DNA from: Syngnathus acus
Lineage: Eukaryota; Chordata; Actinopteri; Syngnathiformes; Syngnathidae
Length of the DNA stretch: 64,000 nucleotides
Assembly: GCF_901709675.1 (NCBI RefSeq)
Contig: NC_051088.1
Location: 17,286,693-17,350,692 of the forward strand
Direction: 5' to 3'
In this document: in pieces, positions 46,845-60,346 of the stretch
Position numbering within the stretch: position 1 is the first letter of the stretch
How the letters are laid out: the number at the start of each line of letters is the position of its first letter
The notes under the pieces: generated by a model
The model's input: the letters and a program-made list of their open reading frames with translations, nothing else
Database searches by the model: none
What the model was told of the DNA's origin: nothing
Made by a program: the position numbers and the translations under genes

Positions 46845-49383
46845 CCGTCCATCCATCCATCCATCCATCAATCCATCCATCCTCCGAACATAAGATTCAA
46901 GAACGTCCATTTCATGGTTTTGAAATACATTAAGTAATCTAATTAGTAAGTTCCCGCTTTTGATCATTATGGTTATGCATTTAAGAACAAATTCAAGACA
47001 GAAAATACTGATGAACCATAATAAGATTTATGCGTCAAATGTTCATATGAACAATTTTAGCACATCTTTCTCCATCCACACCATTTGTGAATGAGGACCC
47101 TTGTGTGTCCTATACAAAAGCAAATGTCCTAATAAAGAGTGTGTGAGTGTGTGTGTGGACTCCAGGCCTGCTGCTGGTTCTGGAGCTAGCCGGAAGGAAG
47201 CAGGCACAGGATGAGAGCTGCACCCTTTCCCTCTGAGTGAGGCCTCCACTTTCTTTTCCTCCCATTCAATTTGAGCAACCATCCTATCGCCAGTGTACGC
47301 AGTTCAGAGCAATAAATTGAGCGATAAAATCACTGTTTTTCCACTTGCACTTGCAACATTGCTAATTTTGTGAAATATTTCAATTTGATCAAAACATATA
47401 CATACAAGGTCTGCCATTGTTTACGATACATTTTCTTTTATCAAACCACATCAAAATAGTACGGGAAAGTGGTGCTTTTATATCTCGGTTATGTATAAGT
47501 CAGTCAGGAAAACAATGCACGCTGTACTCCGATATACTTTTTGTAGGTCTTCTATCTTGGCTCGAGTTGGATGCACGTCCAGGCAAGTAGAGCTGGTGAC
47601 AGCTGTTATTTCGTAATGCTGACATGAAAACTGAGCTAGGGAAGGACAAAAGGCAAAGCGCGTGTACGTACACCTACTTTATCATTACTACGAGCAGGAA
47701 TGGGAATAAATAGCCGCGGGATCAAAACACCTTTGGAAATTGCGGCCAACCTCCGTTGACAACAGGACACCGGAGGCTTTTTGGCTGACGTGCCATTGAG
47801 AGTCGGCAGATGAAATGAACACCTGTGTATTGTCATTTTACGACGAGTGCGCACAATGACCTGTTTGCGCTGACGGGTTTGTGTTGCTTTGATTTAAGTC
47901 AGCTCGAATTTGATTACAGTCTATTTGGCAGCGGCTCAGTGTTTGATGTATGATTGGACTGCAAGATGGTGACGCTGTGACAATGAAATGGAATAACACC
48001 CGTGTCACTTAAGTCACGACCACGCAGTTTTATTCTTTGGTTTTCAACCCAACATGGTGCCTACTTCATATATTATTACTACTATATAATAATTTATGTT
48101 TTAATTAACTGTTTTCACAATCTTATTATTTTGTTAAATGCAAAGCCATTTTTGCAGGTGCAGCTGTTGTAAAATACACTAGATAAATAAGGTTGTATTG
48201 TATTGTATCATTGACTACAAATATCTTGAAAACAAACATTTTAGCCACAACCTGGTTCAAGGAGAGTCCAAAGTCCTTTTCTAGAGAGGATGGGAGCGTT
48301 GCGTTAAATATTGATGCAGTTCATTCATATACAAGGTTAGTTATTGTATGTATCAGTGAAGAACAGGTGTCTGGACTGCTTAAGTTGTACTAATTGAATG
48401 ACTTACACAAAAGCGGCATGTCATCTTACCTGGTTGTGAGAACCGTTAGAAGCACTTGCACAATTTAATGCATCGGTGTCCAAACTACAGCGCAGGGACA
48501 TTTTTGGCCTACGGTCTATTTTTAAAGCGGACCACAGCATATACTACAATTAAGAATTGACACACCACACAGAAAAGAAGAACAAAAATATTATCATCTC
48601 TGACTTGTTTTCCACCAAAGTACAGTGGTGACTTTGAGATAGGAGCTCCGGTTTCCCCCCCCCCCCCGACATTCCCAAAACATGCATGGTAGACCGCACT
48701 CCAAATTGCCGATAGGTGTGAGTGCGGATGGTTGTTAGATTAATTTTTATTTTAACAACGATAAATCAAAGAGTAAAAGCAATAAACAAGACTCAATCTT
48801 TTGGGGTATTTCGGGGGCCACAACCCCAATCACTGCACGTTTTTGTCAGTTTTCAGCTTAAGTCAATAGGTTAAGTCAGCATTCAATCACTTTCTGCAAC
48901 CTGGAACATTCTGGCGGCTATTGTTAAAATCAACACTTTGCAAAAGGTCAGATTTCATCTGCATTATACCAACCTGCTCCGCCAGGAGGCTGTGACGTCA
49001 TTGACCCTCTCCAAACTCACCTTGACTCCCCAAAATGACCCAAGTCACAAAGAATGTGGAACTCTGAGACAAAGTATGGCAAATCAACACGAAAGAAACT
49101 TTTATTTTGCATCCCACATTTTCTCTCTCTCTTTCTTTTTTTAAATGGGTGATTTGATACAAAGAAAAACAAAAGCCAGGTGACTGTAGAGGAGAAAGTT
49201 CAGGGAAACTTTAGGACTTTCCGTCGAGTTTCAAATGTCAACGAGAAGTTAGAAGTATTTAAGACAATGAAATAAAAAACATAAATGCAGAATCATATTT
49301 CAGATTGAAGTGAATGAGAAGTCTCGACTTGAGACACTTACCGAGTAGTTGGATCGTCGCTGTTTTGACCCGCGTAGAAACAT
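40504..49383 (-). CDS. prickle3: Prickle planar cell polarity protein 3
   Basis: Eleven exons on minus: 49342-49383, 46489-46571, 44476-44659, 44172-44285, 43774-43911, 43271-43474, 42513-42699, 42125-42424, 41566-41862, 41153-41497, 40504-40931; 773 aa. It acts at the membrane in planar cell polarity with Van Gogh-type partners. The start [14 protein letters not shown] and DPDRGQPC match human PRICKLE3. The PET domain is residues about 66-170 ([32 protein letters not shown]). LIM1 is about 188-252 ([18 protein letters not shown]), LIM2 about 253-313 ([18 protein letters not shown]) and LIM3 about 314-377 ([11 protein letters not shown]). A variable linker includes [10 protein letters not shown], and the tail has [12 protein letters not shown]. 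The last four residues, CSVS, form a CaaX box for farnesylation. plp2 lies next to it, as in human. A 93-bp intron separates exons 8 and 7; intron 1 is 2.8 kb. Confidence 0.96.
44680..44735. repeat. 26-bp tandem duplication in prickle3 intron 2
   Basis: Two adjacent near-identical copies of AATATTTTAAAAAGACAAAT followed by GCTA, just upstream of exon 3 on the minus strand. Confidence 0.85.
44800..44882. mobile_element. hAT-like MITE end fragment
   Basis: GAGGGCCACATAAAATGATG, GTGGGCCGTATCTG and the closing TGAGTTTGACACCTTG resemble the right half of GGCCCG-type hAT MITEs in fish. The left end is not seen. Confidence 0.45.
45560..45815 (+). mobile_element. LINE (L1-like) reverse transcriptase fragment
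   Basis: One frame gives [19 protein letters not shown], then [20 protein letters not shown] and [19 protein letters not shown]. This is the conserved part of an L1-type reverse transcriptase between the palm entry and the DQTGF motif. The catalytic motif further on is missing. It sits in prickle3 intron 2, antisense to the gene. Confidence 0.85.
46748..46881. repeat. (CCAT)n minisatellite in prickle3 intron 1
   Basis: About 134 bp of CCAT units with CCGT and CTGT variants, 177 bp upstream of exon 2 on the minus strand. Open frames here are repeat artefacts. Confidence 0.95.
46882..49341. other. Rest of prickle3 intron 1
   Basis: No gene or exon recognised. SINE-derived sequence at about 48650-48735 (CATTCCCAAAACATGCATGG, CCAAATTGCC, ATAGGTGTGAGTG) follows a run of C. 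Confidence 0.5.
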
Positions 49384-51943
49384 GACAAAGGTATGTGTTT
49401 AAAAAATCACAGTCGAAAATCCAGCTAAACGAAGACAAAGGTTAAACACGATCGCCTCAATTTTTAGTTTGTGTGATAAACTACATGATGTTGCCACCAA
49501 ACTACCTCGAAGACACAGAACGCCTCCAAGCGAACTACTTCGGCAACTAATAAGCTCCGGTGTCTCAGAAGAGACAGACTACTTTTTGTCTTTCAAAGTC
49601 AAATTGGCCACAACGAGTTTTAATAACTCCGCAAAGAAACTCAATTAAGGGAAGTTCTCACGCACAAATTTTCATTTCAACCTCAGATTTCGACTTTTCA
49701 TAGACAAACTAGACTATTTTGTTGTGTGCTTTGACATGAATATGGGTTTTATTTTGAAGGTTTGACCCTATAATTACCGGTAGATGCGAAGTTCTTGTCA
49801 ACTTGACTTACCTCCGGCTTTAATTTTGTGGACGAGAGGTGTGCACTTGCACACTGTATATTTGGCCCACGGACACCAGAGGAACGATTAATGTACTTTT
49901 ACACACCACTGCCGTGCAAACAAGACTTAATCACAGAAAAGAAAGCTTAAATCTATATTAACTTTAAATCCTGCAGATATTATTCTGAGGTAAAAAAAAA
50001 CTCACTGTCTTGAAGCCGTCTTTGACATATCAAATCAAGGTCATTGCATTTATATCAAACAAATACAGTAGTTTGGAACTGATAGTCACTGCAGCTCGAC
50101 CTAATAAGTTTGTGTGTCAAGTATAAAATGACCTCAATAGTCATCGGCTGCCATCTCCTGGCAGTCGGGAAGAACGCAAGTCTAACGAAACAGTAGTCTG
50201 AACAAATATTTTCACCTTCGCCAGTTAAAGGGGCCAACATCGGCACTTGCGGAAGAACCACTTTAAATTATAATAAATCACTCTAGTTGAAATAAAAACC
50301 GTTTTAAAACAATTCTAGTACCATGCAGCATTTGTTGTAGCAATGGCTTTTATTTCCCAAAGCTTAAGTTGCTTTAGACCGTGAAATTACATTTGTAAAG
50401 CATGTTAGAAAGCATAATGACAATGTTTTTTTTGAACAAAACAACCAGAAAGTTGAAAAAAAAAATGAATGAATGATATCAGACACATGTGACACTGTCG
50501 CATACTGTATGACCGCTTTTCTTCATGTTTCCTGTTACAGGATGCAGGGAACGCAAATGTGGCAATGTGGAAAGGTTATGCAACTGGGCTGGATTCATTG
50601 ATACAACTGTACAGCAACATGTTAGCATATTAACACAAGGGATGCTTATGAACCACACAGTAACACACATGAATGATATTTTACGATGAGTGGATGTCAG
50701 CAGTTCAAAAAAACAAAAAGAAGAATTGGGTAAAATAAAAATTGTAGATCCAAGCAGGTAGATGACTTCAAGTGTTTTGGATTGTGGGATCTCAAATGAC
50801 CACACAGGCACTTGGACAAACAGTGAAGGACATCAATTGACCTTTTGTGGAAGACACCCCCCCCCCCCCCCTCCTCATTTGGCACACTGCCATTTCTCTG
50901 GACACTTACAACGGAAAGGAACTATAGAAAGGAATATACCAGAGCATATTGGTGAGTGGTTGGGTGGCAATCGGATCCGATTTTCCTGTTCACTAAGTGA
51001 CGGAATGTTGCCACTGTACGAGGCACTCGTGCAACCTTATGACATCAAGTAAAAAAATATTACAAGTTCGATTTTAATATTTTCAGAGAATTATTATCAC
51101 TTGCGCACATACATTTTGGTAGTGATTGAGTAGAGTTTTTGGATGTAGACTTGTCATAAAAGTCGCATTAGATACTCGCAGGCTGGCTGAAATGTCTGTG
51201 AAAGAATAGGAGTCCACCTGACAATCTTTTGGGATAACTGATGTCGGATTTACATAATCCATGGGCACATTGCGTCATCATTTTGCTTTTTGGAGGTCCA
51301 CAGCTTCTCAGAACTTTTTTTGGTAAGGTTTTAAAGCAGCTGACATAAACTTTCTGGATTGATGTGAAAATGCAAATCTACGGACCAGACGGGAAATTGA
51401 CAGACCTTAACCATTTGGGGGCGTGGTTTTGTTGAAGGTCAATCACTAACAGGCTGAACGACTTATTTATATTTAAAAAAATAAAAAAACACACGTAAGG
51501 CTAATTATTAGGATGTTAAATAATGCCTAAAGCACCCATACACATTTAACAAAACGGTTACTACGAACTACAGTAGTCCATTAAAAGTGGAAATTGAGGA
51601 GACGTGCTGCTGGAGGACTATCTGGGTTGACCTTTGACATGGCCTATCACTTACACATTTCCCTTTTTAGCTAATGTTCCCAGATTGAGTTTAGGGTTTG
51701 CGAGGGGCGTTCCCGCCACAGTTGACACGCGGGCACAGATGCGCGGCACTGCTACATCATGGTCATCCACCTCTTATGCATGGCTTGATTAAAAAAAAAA
51801 AAAAAAAAAAATGATATTGACACGGATTTAAACTTTGCCCTGTTCTTTTTACTGTCCTTTGTCTCCTCCGCTCCTCTGCTCTGCTGCACTCCGTCCTCTT
51901 GTTGTTCCGCTACATGCTCAGAGGCACACGCACTTTGGTGGGC
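49384..51943. other. prickle3 upstream region and plp2 3' UTR
   Basis: On the minus strand plp2 transcription would run into this region. A TTTATT (AATAAA on minus) at 50349-50354 is a candidate plp2 poly(A) site, giving a 3' UTR of about 1.6 kb. Poly(C) near 50862 and poly(A) near 51790 are seen. No other gene is recognised. Confidence 0.45.
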
Positions 51944-54900
51944 TTAGACTCTGTCGTCTAAGAAAAACACACAAATAAAATAAAATATGACATCCATTTT
52001 TAAGGGCATATTCTAAAACTGGATTTACACTGAATGTCTCAGTGTCCACTTCCCATATCTATTTACAGTACATGAGCATCTAAGGATATTCTCAAGTGGC
52101 ATACTATATATCTAGATATATCTCGATACATGAAACATGCACATACGTCAAATGGGGTATTTCTAAAAATGGAGCTGGCCATAGATGACACATGGAATTT
52201 ACATATATGGAGACTGGCACGCCAATATAAAACAAACAAAATCAGTAATAAAGTACAGACAGCCAATTACATCTGCCAACTTCTACATTTGAGGCATTGA
52301 GTGTAAATGCAGCATTTGAGTTTCAAAACGAGCCGTGCTCCATCTCACCGGTAGCAGCCGCTGTGTGCTGCCTGGTGCTCTTGATTTGCAATGCGAGGGT
52401 GTACGTATCGTAGGCGAACAGCAAACCAGCAACCAAGCCAAACACCTGTAACAAAAGAATTCACTCTATTCACCTATTTTCATTGCTCTGAGGTTTGGCT
52501 ATTTTTAAAAAAAAATTAAAAAATATGGAGGGCTCATTACTTGACATTTGCTAGGTGACATACAGTACAAGCATACTTCTGGTGAATTATTTATCATTTT
52601 CAGAATCAAATCCGTAAGTTGGGTGGCACGGTGTTGCAAAAACAACAAACCAAAAATAGACATTTTAGAAAATTTCCAAAAACGAGTCTAATACTGTAAG
52701 TGGTCTAGAAAGGAGCAGAAAGTGGAGAGAGTTCCCTTTCCCATGTTCCAAGTCAAGGGCTGGCTGACTCAAGTGATTTTAGAGATCACAGTTTGTTACA
52801 ATGTTAGTGGGTGGAGTAATAATTACTCACATTTTTACATGAGTCACATTAAGTAGTGTAGTCCTGATGTGACTGAAGTGTGTTTCACATTACCTGGCAG
52901 TATATTTGACATTATCAAGTACTCCCGAAACTGTTTGGATAGTTCTCGCAAAGAATTTGTCCCGCCCTTGAGCATTGCTAATAAACAAGACACACGAAGC
53001 GTTCACTGCTCATCGCACTCCCTTTTCGAAGGCCGACCTCAAGTAAGCTTTGTCTTCAAATTACAACCGCTCGCTCACTTGTCAAGCATCCGTGCAAATG
53101 CGACCCAAGTTTGTTTCCTGCGTTTTACTTTTTTTTTTTATTCATTCTATTTTTCCAAACAGCCACCTCCAAACACTTTTGATGAAGCTCGAGTTATTAC
53201 CTCAGGGCTGCTATGACAGTGAGTCATGCGCAACCCATTTAATCGCCCTGACAAATGTCAGGCGTTCCAACAAGCCTCTGTTTGTATTCAACATGTCAGG
53301 ACCAGGAAAGGTAAGATCACACAATTAGAGAAGACCCAATTTGGCCAATCTGCCCTAAGTTTGGAGTCAGTAAGATTGGCATCATGATTGATTCAGTGGG
53401 TTGCACGGTTGTGTATTCAAAAGTTTAGAGAAGATCTCAAATATTATAAGAGGGTTGAAAACATAACTAAGTGATCGTGAACTCATCAATGAAGTAAAGG
53501 TGAAGGAAAGAAGACGTGCACATCTTTACTGACCCCGCCTGCGATGAGCCCGCCGTCCCCGGATGCTCTGACGAGGCACACCAGAGAAGTGATGACGTAA
53601 AGGACTGCGCCAATGACGGCCCGGAACAGATCCTGAGCAAAAATAGGAAAGTGAGGTTTTTGCTCAAGCCGACCATGACGGCGTCGCACGCTCGCCACTC
53701 ACCGTCCACAGCCAGTTGACCAGTAGGAACTGCTTGTCCAGCTCCATCATGAAGATACAAAAGAAGATGATGGCAAAGACCATCTCACAGATGGCCACGG
53801 TTGAGTAGCCTCCGTACAAGGACGCTGCATAGCAAATGATGACGATTAAGCTGATGACCTGTGGGAGAGGAGGAAGGACGATCACAGTCATCAAACGTTT
53901 AGTGACCAACAACCGTTTACATGCATCTCGAAGTGGCTTTAATTTTCTCCTACATTCGGTTACATTGTGTCTGAAATGCGCTGCAGAAATAAAGCTGCCT
54001 TTCCTGAACTTCAGCTGTTGACTAAAATTGATGACCAACTGTCTTGAATTGCTAACGTAATGTTACAATATTTTTAAAAAATATACATATATATATTATT
54101 TAATATTGTGTAAACCAGTGCAACCTTATGTTCAATTGGAATATTAATGCTGTGCTTATATGTAGGCAAAAAATAATAAAATAGTTATTCAATTCAAAAT
54201 GTATTGCACTTATATAAAAACTGCAGCCCAGAATTGTTGAGGTACAAAAGGTTCTTAAAGATGAAATGCTAAAGCTAAACTGTATTTGTGCAGTAACTCT
54301 TAGCAGACTTCCTCTTGTCGTACACAAGAGTAAGCCTGCAAACCACACAGAAAAAAAATCTTGCACTCTATCAGAAGAGTTCTCACAAGCACGAGATTAC
54401 TCTAGAATACTCTGATGCGCATCTTCAATCCAAGCTCATAGTTTTCCATAACAGGGAAAAACTTTCATGCTGCATTCTTTTCGATCCTTCCCCCTAAAGT
54501 GCTGCCAGATTCGAAAAATAAATAAATAAACAGAGGGCCTGCTACAATCGAGCGATTGTCAAACGGCGTGGGCGCACGCATTCAGACAACATTGACCAAT
54601 GCTTACAAGCATTTTAAAACCTCACCATTTAATCGCTTGAACACAGTGAAAGTCTTTGTTCGGGGAATTTACTCACACCATACATTTTTGCATATCAAAT
54701 ATTTGTTAGCAAGTCATAAATATGTCAACATTCCACCCTTTCGATCTACACGGTAGAATATTTTCTGAAATGCAATATCGTACTAATTTCACATTGATTT
54801 GTTGCAGTGCAAATGAATGAAAAACATTTACCTTCATTTATTTCCATTATGAAATATTAAATTTTCCTAAATATAAATTGAGATACGAGTGGTCTACGGA

Positions 54901-57900
54901 ACGAACTATACTTGTGTCTCAAGGCACCACACGCCGCCACGCTCGTTCACGTGATCTCAGACTGGCACAGGCTGCCTCAGTGGAGAGACAGGGAGTACTT
55001 GAGGTCCTACGCGGACCGACACAAAAGAGGCTCTATTCCGATTGCTGTGACCGACCCGCTCGGCTACAAGGCTCCCTTGGAACAAGGGCGCCTCTGATAA
55101 ACGCTGACACCTTCATGCTGTTAGCGGAGCCGCACATCTGTTGGAGTGACGCCGTTTGAAAAGGTCCACCCCAAGAGTCATGGGTAGAATGAAGCACATT
55201 TTTTCAGAGGACCAGAGGGGAGCTGTAGTGAACGGTCGGCTAAATATAGTCAGCAGATACATGAGAGTCAAGGGCCGCTCCTCAAACAGAATCGGTTGCT
55301 AGGAAAGTCAATTTTAGGGCATTAACCACCCTGCCACGCCTTTTCAACAATCACAGCAGCTAACTAAAGAGAATACCATGTGTTGAGCACAATATGGAAA
55401 TTTCCGTTTCCTCACTGACGGGGAAAAAAAAACGTGTTATGTTTCAAGGAGCATTTGGTCAGTACTTCTGACATTCGGGTTAGAATCCGTGCTACGTACT
55501 TCCTGTGTAAAATTTGCATCCTGAGAATACGGTACTCTGCTTACGCCCACATTCCAAAAACGTCCATGTTAGCTTCATTGAAGACTCTAAATGTGAGAGC
55601 TGATTAGAATTTTGTTTGTGTCTTGTCATTGGCTGCTAAGCAGTCCAAGGTATAAATGGATGGATGTTTCAATATATGGTACATAACTAAATAAGTTATG
55701 CACGCAAGGTGTCCGAACCTAACTGGAATGGACCATCACAAAGCGATTTCTAAAAACTGCTACTATGTATCGGGTTGAGAGGCTCATTCATTATACAGTA
55801 TATTGCGTTTAATAAACCATCAAAAACATGACTGTCAAGGAAGAAGGAAGTCGCCACAAAGAGAGGAAATGGGTGAAAAAAAACAGGAGTGTGTGGAAAT
55901 TTTAAATGGCTGCTTCATGCATTCCCATTCACAGATTCTACCTGGCGTGCTCCACGGACTGCATGCTTCACAGGTAGATCAAATAATATTCAGGCAAGGG
56001 TAACCAATTGAAAGTGGTGAAAACAGCTTGAGAATGATTCCAGTGGGGCTCTTGACGTCTGCAGATGTCTGACAAGTGTTGCAAAAGTCCCATTTCCGTT
56101 CTAAAGCAGTGCAACATTTTCAACTATATTGAAAGTGTGACTGTCCTTTTACACAATAATAGATACAAAGTGTAACGTTTGATATAAACCTGATTCCAAT
56201 GAAGTGTTAAACAAATGAAAACAGATCATGATTTTGCAAATCATATGTAACCTATATTTAATTGAATAGACTACAAAAACAACATATTTAAGGTTCAAAT
56301 TTACCTTTGAGAAAGACTTTGTGAAGATGACGTAACGTGTGCTCTTGTGGAGTACTAAAAGGCTTTTTGCACCAAGGGGGGCCACGGACTTTGATGTGCG
56401 GGGCTGGTTCTGGCGTCTTGCTCGTAGCATTTTAAACAAAGCAATTGAACAGATTTTTTGCTTTCGAATTTTCATATGAGAGAAACAGAAGTTTTACCGT
56501 GTGAAAGCTTTTTTGATGGCTTTGTGACAATGAGACGCCGTGCACCGGCTCAAAACCGGTGGCTAACATCAGGCGACCAGCGGATGTTTGCAAAAGGCAA
56601 GTTTAAACTGAATATCACTGGTTGTGTTGTGCAACACAGTCAGATAAGCTTTTTCCTTTTGCACTTACAAAGTTGCGGGCAGATTAGACTGACAAGGCAA
56701 CAGAGAGGCTGAAACCTGATTGGGCAAAATAAACAGTGCAGTCAAAAGTAACAGTGTCATATAAATAATGAACTCAATAAATAATAATTTCATGGAACAG
56801 AATATTAAAATTGACTTGAGAGCATCTGGTCGTGCCGCCTACTACAGGACTGAACACTCAATAAGAGGGTGTGATATCTTTGTTTTGGCTCTTGAATCTG
56901 CTTCCTACAATACACACTATCTCGGCCATCCACCGCCAAAAATGACTTCCTTGAGCACCGAGGGGCGGAATAAACAAAAAGAGTGCGCCTCCTGACTTTG
57001 CCAAGAGATTCTTCTTTGCTCCAAAGTCCAAACTCCCCACCCGGCGAGGGAATTCGTGCCTTAAATGTCGGTGGATGACTGAGCGCCTGCAACTGAGAGC
57101 CTCTTTTCTAAGCTCCTTGATTTATGAGCATGGAGGCAGAGAGAGGGAAGGCACTTTACGATCAGCAACTTCTCACTGGAGGAGGAACGTTCTTCCCTTT
57201 CTATTTCCAGCATATAACAAGCTCTCGCGAGATGGCTGATCAGACTGCACATCTGTGGTGACAAGCTGATGAATCTCGAACAAGAGGAGGATGCAGACGG
57301 AAACCTAGAGAAGTGACTCAGTCACTTTCCGTTCTCACTTTTGGTCATGGCACCAAGCATGTGGTAAGGGAGAAAGGCACACTGGGCTGAGTTGTGACCC
57401 TCTGTGTGCCATAAATATTTGGCCCTTTGGTGTCAAATGAGAACGCAGAAGTGACACAAGTGACAGGTGGAAACCCTTAACCTCTATTGGTGAGACCTCG
57501 AACCACCACACCACATGCTTTTCATTCCATACTTACTACAATGAGGGAAGAAAAAAATATGTATATTAAAAAAATCTAAAGTATGAAAAAGGAGGCTTCA
57601 AAATCACAAATGTTCTTCCACTACTGAATGCACTTTGACCACACTTCGCTCAAGTGCCCAGAATCAAATTCAACTTCCAAAATTTGAAAAACATGAATGA
57701 CACTTCATCTACCACCTTAATTATACAGAAAAAAAATAACTGTAGGTTTGAGGTGCCAACACATACATTTTCTCAGGTCTTGAACCAAAAATCATTCAAA
57801 TTGCCTTATGGTGAATTGCAGTTTGCATTTAATAAAAGACAAAATATGGCTGAAGGCTAAAAGGCAAAAACCGTATAGCCATTGGCGATGAAGAAAATGG

Positions 57901-59085
57901 TTAAACGTGTTGTGCATGTTAATTGCGACCATCAACCATAAGTGTACAACAAGCCATTTGAAGTGGGTAGCCACAATTCTGCTATTTTACATAATAGCAT
58001 CCGCACTGCATGCACCTCATGCGTGGGATCCAGGTTATCGTAAGTACTCCCTTCACCATGGGAAACACATGAATGGGCGTTCATACTCTAGCAGTGGCAC
58101 GCGAAGATCGCTGCGAGGCCCCAGCTCCACCCTGGTTGTCATGGTAACGGCAGCCGCAGTCTACAAATGGCCAAGCAGTCGTTGGCGGAATGAACAAGGC
58201 GGTTCAGCCAAAGTTGTAAAAGTGGACTGTAATTCTTCGTCTTTTATGGAATTGAGCTAAAGAATGTCAGAGAAAATGGAAGGAATGTGTGAAATGTTTG
58301 AAATAGTTGGGGGTGGGGGGGAACGCAAGCTTTTTTTTTTTTTTTTTTGACCAAAGCATTTGAAAAATTGTTGCACAATCTATCATTCTTCGTTTGATTT
58401 CAAATTTAGTTAGCAATTTGTTGCATATATGTACTAATGCACAGAGCACTGCAAAATTATCCGTTAAATATCTACCTTGGCATGAAATGAAAATCAAATG
58501 TTGGTCGTTTTCGGTCAACTTTTATGATTAGAACTCAAGCACAGCAAGCAGCACTGGTCCTTGTGCGCTTTTAAATTTTCTCCGGCGCTGGATTTGTCAC
58601 GTTTTACGGTCAAAACAATCACGATCAAATAGCCAGCGTTAAAATTGAGTTGGACGACCTTGTCTTAAACGGTTCGGTTGCATCTTTGTAACTTAGTCTC
58701 CTACAAAAAAAATTCAAAACACTCAACATGAAGTAGCTTCTTCAAGGAAACCGAACCGTCAAAGGCAGAAATCCCGAATAGCGCGGTCAGATTGTATTAA
58801 AAGGAGAACTATTACTAACACCGTTGCATGGATCAGAGCAGTTTTATAACAAGTTACTAACAGTATTCAGTCCAATCCAATAGTTGCATGCAGTCACCAA
58901 TCTGAACCAAAGAGTTACCATTCAATCTGACAGTAGTCCATGTGTTTTGACTTGTATATAGTATTTCGTAGGCGGTGGCATGAATCACTTACTATTTCTG
59001 CCGCGAGGATAAGACCTTTTTGGGTCCTCACGTAGGCTTTCAGCTTCTCCATGCAGCTGGTATCGGAGCTCGATGCATCGGCCAT
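51944..59085 (-). CDS. plp2: Proteolipid protein 2 (MARVEL domain)
   Basis: Five exons on minus: 58993-59085, 53703-53858, 53534-53632, 52349-52445, 51944-51957; 152 aa, the same length as human PLP2. It is a small four-helix MARVEL protein of the endoplasmic reticulum and plasma membrane. Helix 1 is GLILAAEIVISLIVIICYAA, helix 2 AICEMVFAIIFFCIFMM, helix 3 AVIGAVLYVITSLVCLV, helix 4 VFGLVAGLLFAYDTYT. The N-terminus MADASSS and the end RQHTAAATDDRV match human MADSE and RHTAAPTDP with terminal V. KQFLLVNWLWTDLFRA matches the human NWPWSDFFRT loop. The exon-3 donor is GG|GTCAGT, weaker than a GTAAAG 6 bp further on that would break the frame. The position next to prickle3 matches human Xp11.23. 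Confidence 0.94.
53859..58992. other. plp2 intron 1
   Basis: A 5.1-kb intron. It holds a SINE copy at about 55440-55670, a protein-like open frame at 54912-55097 on plus, a poly(T) run near 58331 and a CT/GA-rich piece near 57100-57300. None is assigned to a gene. Confidence 0.5.
55440..55670 (+). mobile_element. tRNA-derived SINE copy, degraded
   Basis: In order: TACTTCTGACATTCGGG, GTTAGAATCCGTGC (B-box-like), TTCCTGTGTAAAATTTGCAT, CCACATTCCAAAAACGTCC, ATTGAAGACTCTAAATG and ending ATAAATGGATGGATG. This is the full layout of the GGAT-tailed fish SINE. Confidence 0.75.
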
Positions 59086-60346
59086 TCTTATTCGGAGTAA
59101 TTATAGCCGTCAAGGCAGAAACACACGAAGCAAAGCCACAAAAGTTTTAGCAAAGATGTCCCAGAGTGCACCGCTGGTCCTGCAAGCAAGTTAGCTTGTC
59201 TTCGTGTTAGCGGACTCCAAAGAAATCTAAAACAACAAGTGGGTGAAGCTGGCTGGCAGAGATCAGTCAGGAAACAGCACAGTAGCTACGAAGAAGCTAT
59301 GGTCCGTACTTGGAAGTTGCGAGCAAAGGAGAGTAGAGGAGCTGTCATGTCACTCATTGGGGCGTTGGCTTTCACTTTTCTCCACGGGGAACTGTGCTGC
59401 TTTCAATAACAACTGGGAAATTTTACAATCTCAAGTTGGAAACTTCCGATCCAAGTCCTCGTTTTTCACGAACCAAAGTTTAAATGGTATGTTACATTTA
59501 CACAACACACTTTAATTTCAATTTTGTATTTCGATATGTGTTAGGCAAGATGCATTTGTTTTGTATTATTTTGTTTATGAGCAAGTGAACAAGTTAAAGT
59601 AGAAAATTCCGACATTTCCATAACGCAACAGCACTGTATGTCGCAACTGTAGCGAGTTGCCTTCATGAATCCTCGAAAACGGCCCAATAGTCGTAATTTT
59701 GTTGAATTACTGAATTCATCCTTGCACCCATTCTCCGACCGTAATTTAAACAGGCAATACAGAACAAATCTAAATTTGTTTTTTTATGTCCAAAGTTGTT
59801 CTCGTTTATCCCTCCTGTCAACAGTAATCAAGTCAACCACTATGGCATTAACTGAAAGCAGTGTATTCTCCTATAGTTTGAAGGCATCGTGCTGTGTTTA
59901 AATGACGTTTCTATGGAAGTTGTGACTCATAGTTCATAGCAGTGCTCATAAATACCATTCGCTCTGTTCTGTAAATAAGCATTTACTTTAACGATAGTAA
60001 AGTATTGATTGAATTGATTGAATTCCTTACTAATCCCTATGGTTAGTCAATTAAAATGTAGTCATTCATATATATTAATGAATTGCACAGTAAAAACATA
60101 AATCTAAAATAACCAATGCACATAACATTTTATTTCTTTAATTAAACAATTAATAGTTAATAAGCATACAATGCTTTTGTAAATATGTTAATAATGTTGG
60201 AAATAAAATGAGTTATTAAATTATTACATTATTATAATCAACATTTTTAAGTTTTGTCTATTTTTTTAAATCTCATCCACAAATTACTTGACCTATCTTC
60301 CGTTTTAATGAATAAAATGGGCCCCCTGCGTTCTCACAAGTACCAT

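Noticed and set aside
46597-46967. Open frames rich in MDGW or SIHP repeats
   Set aside because: They are translations of the CCAT tetranucleotide array.
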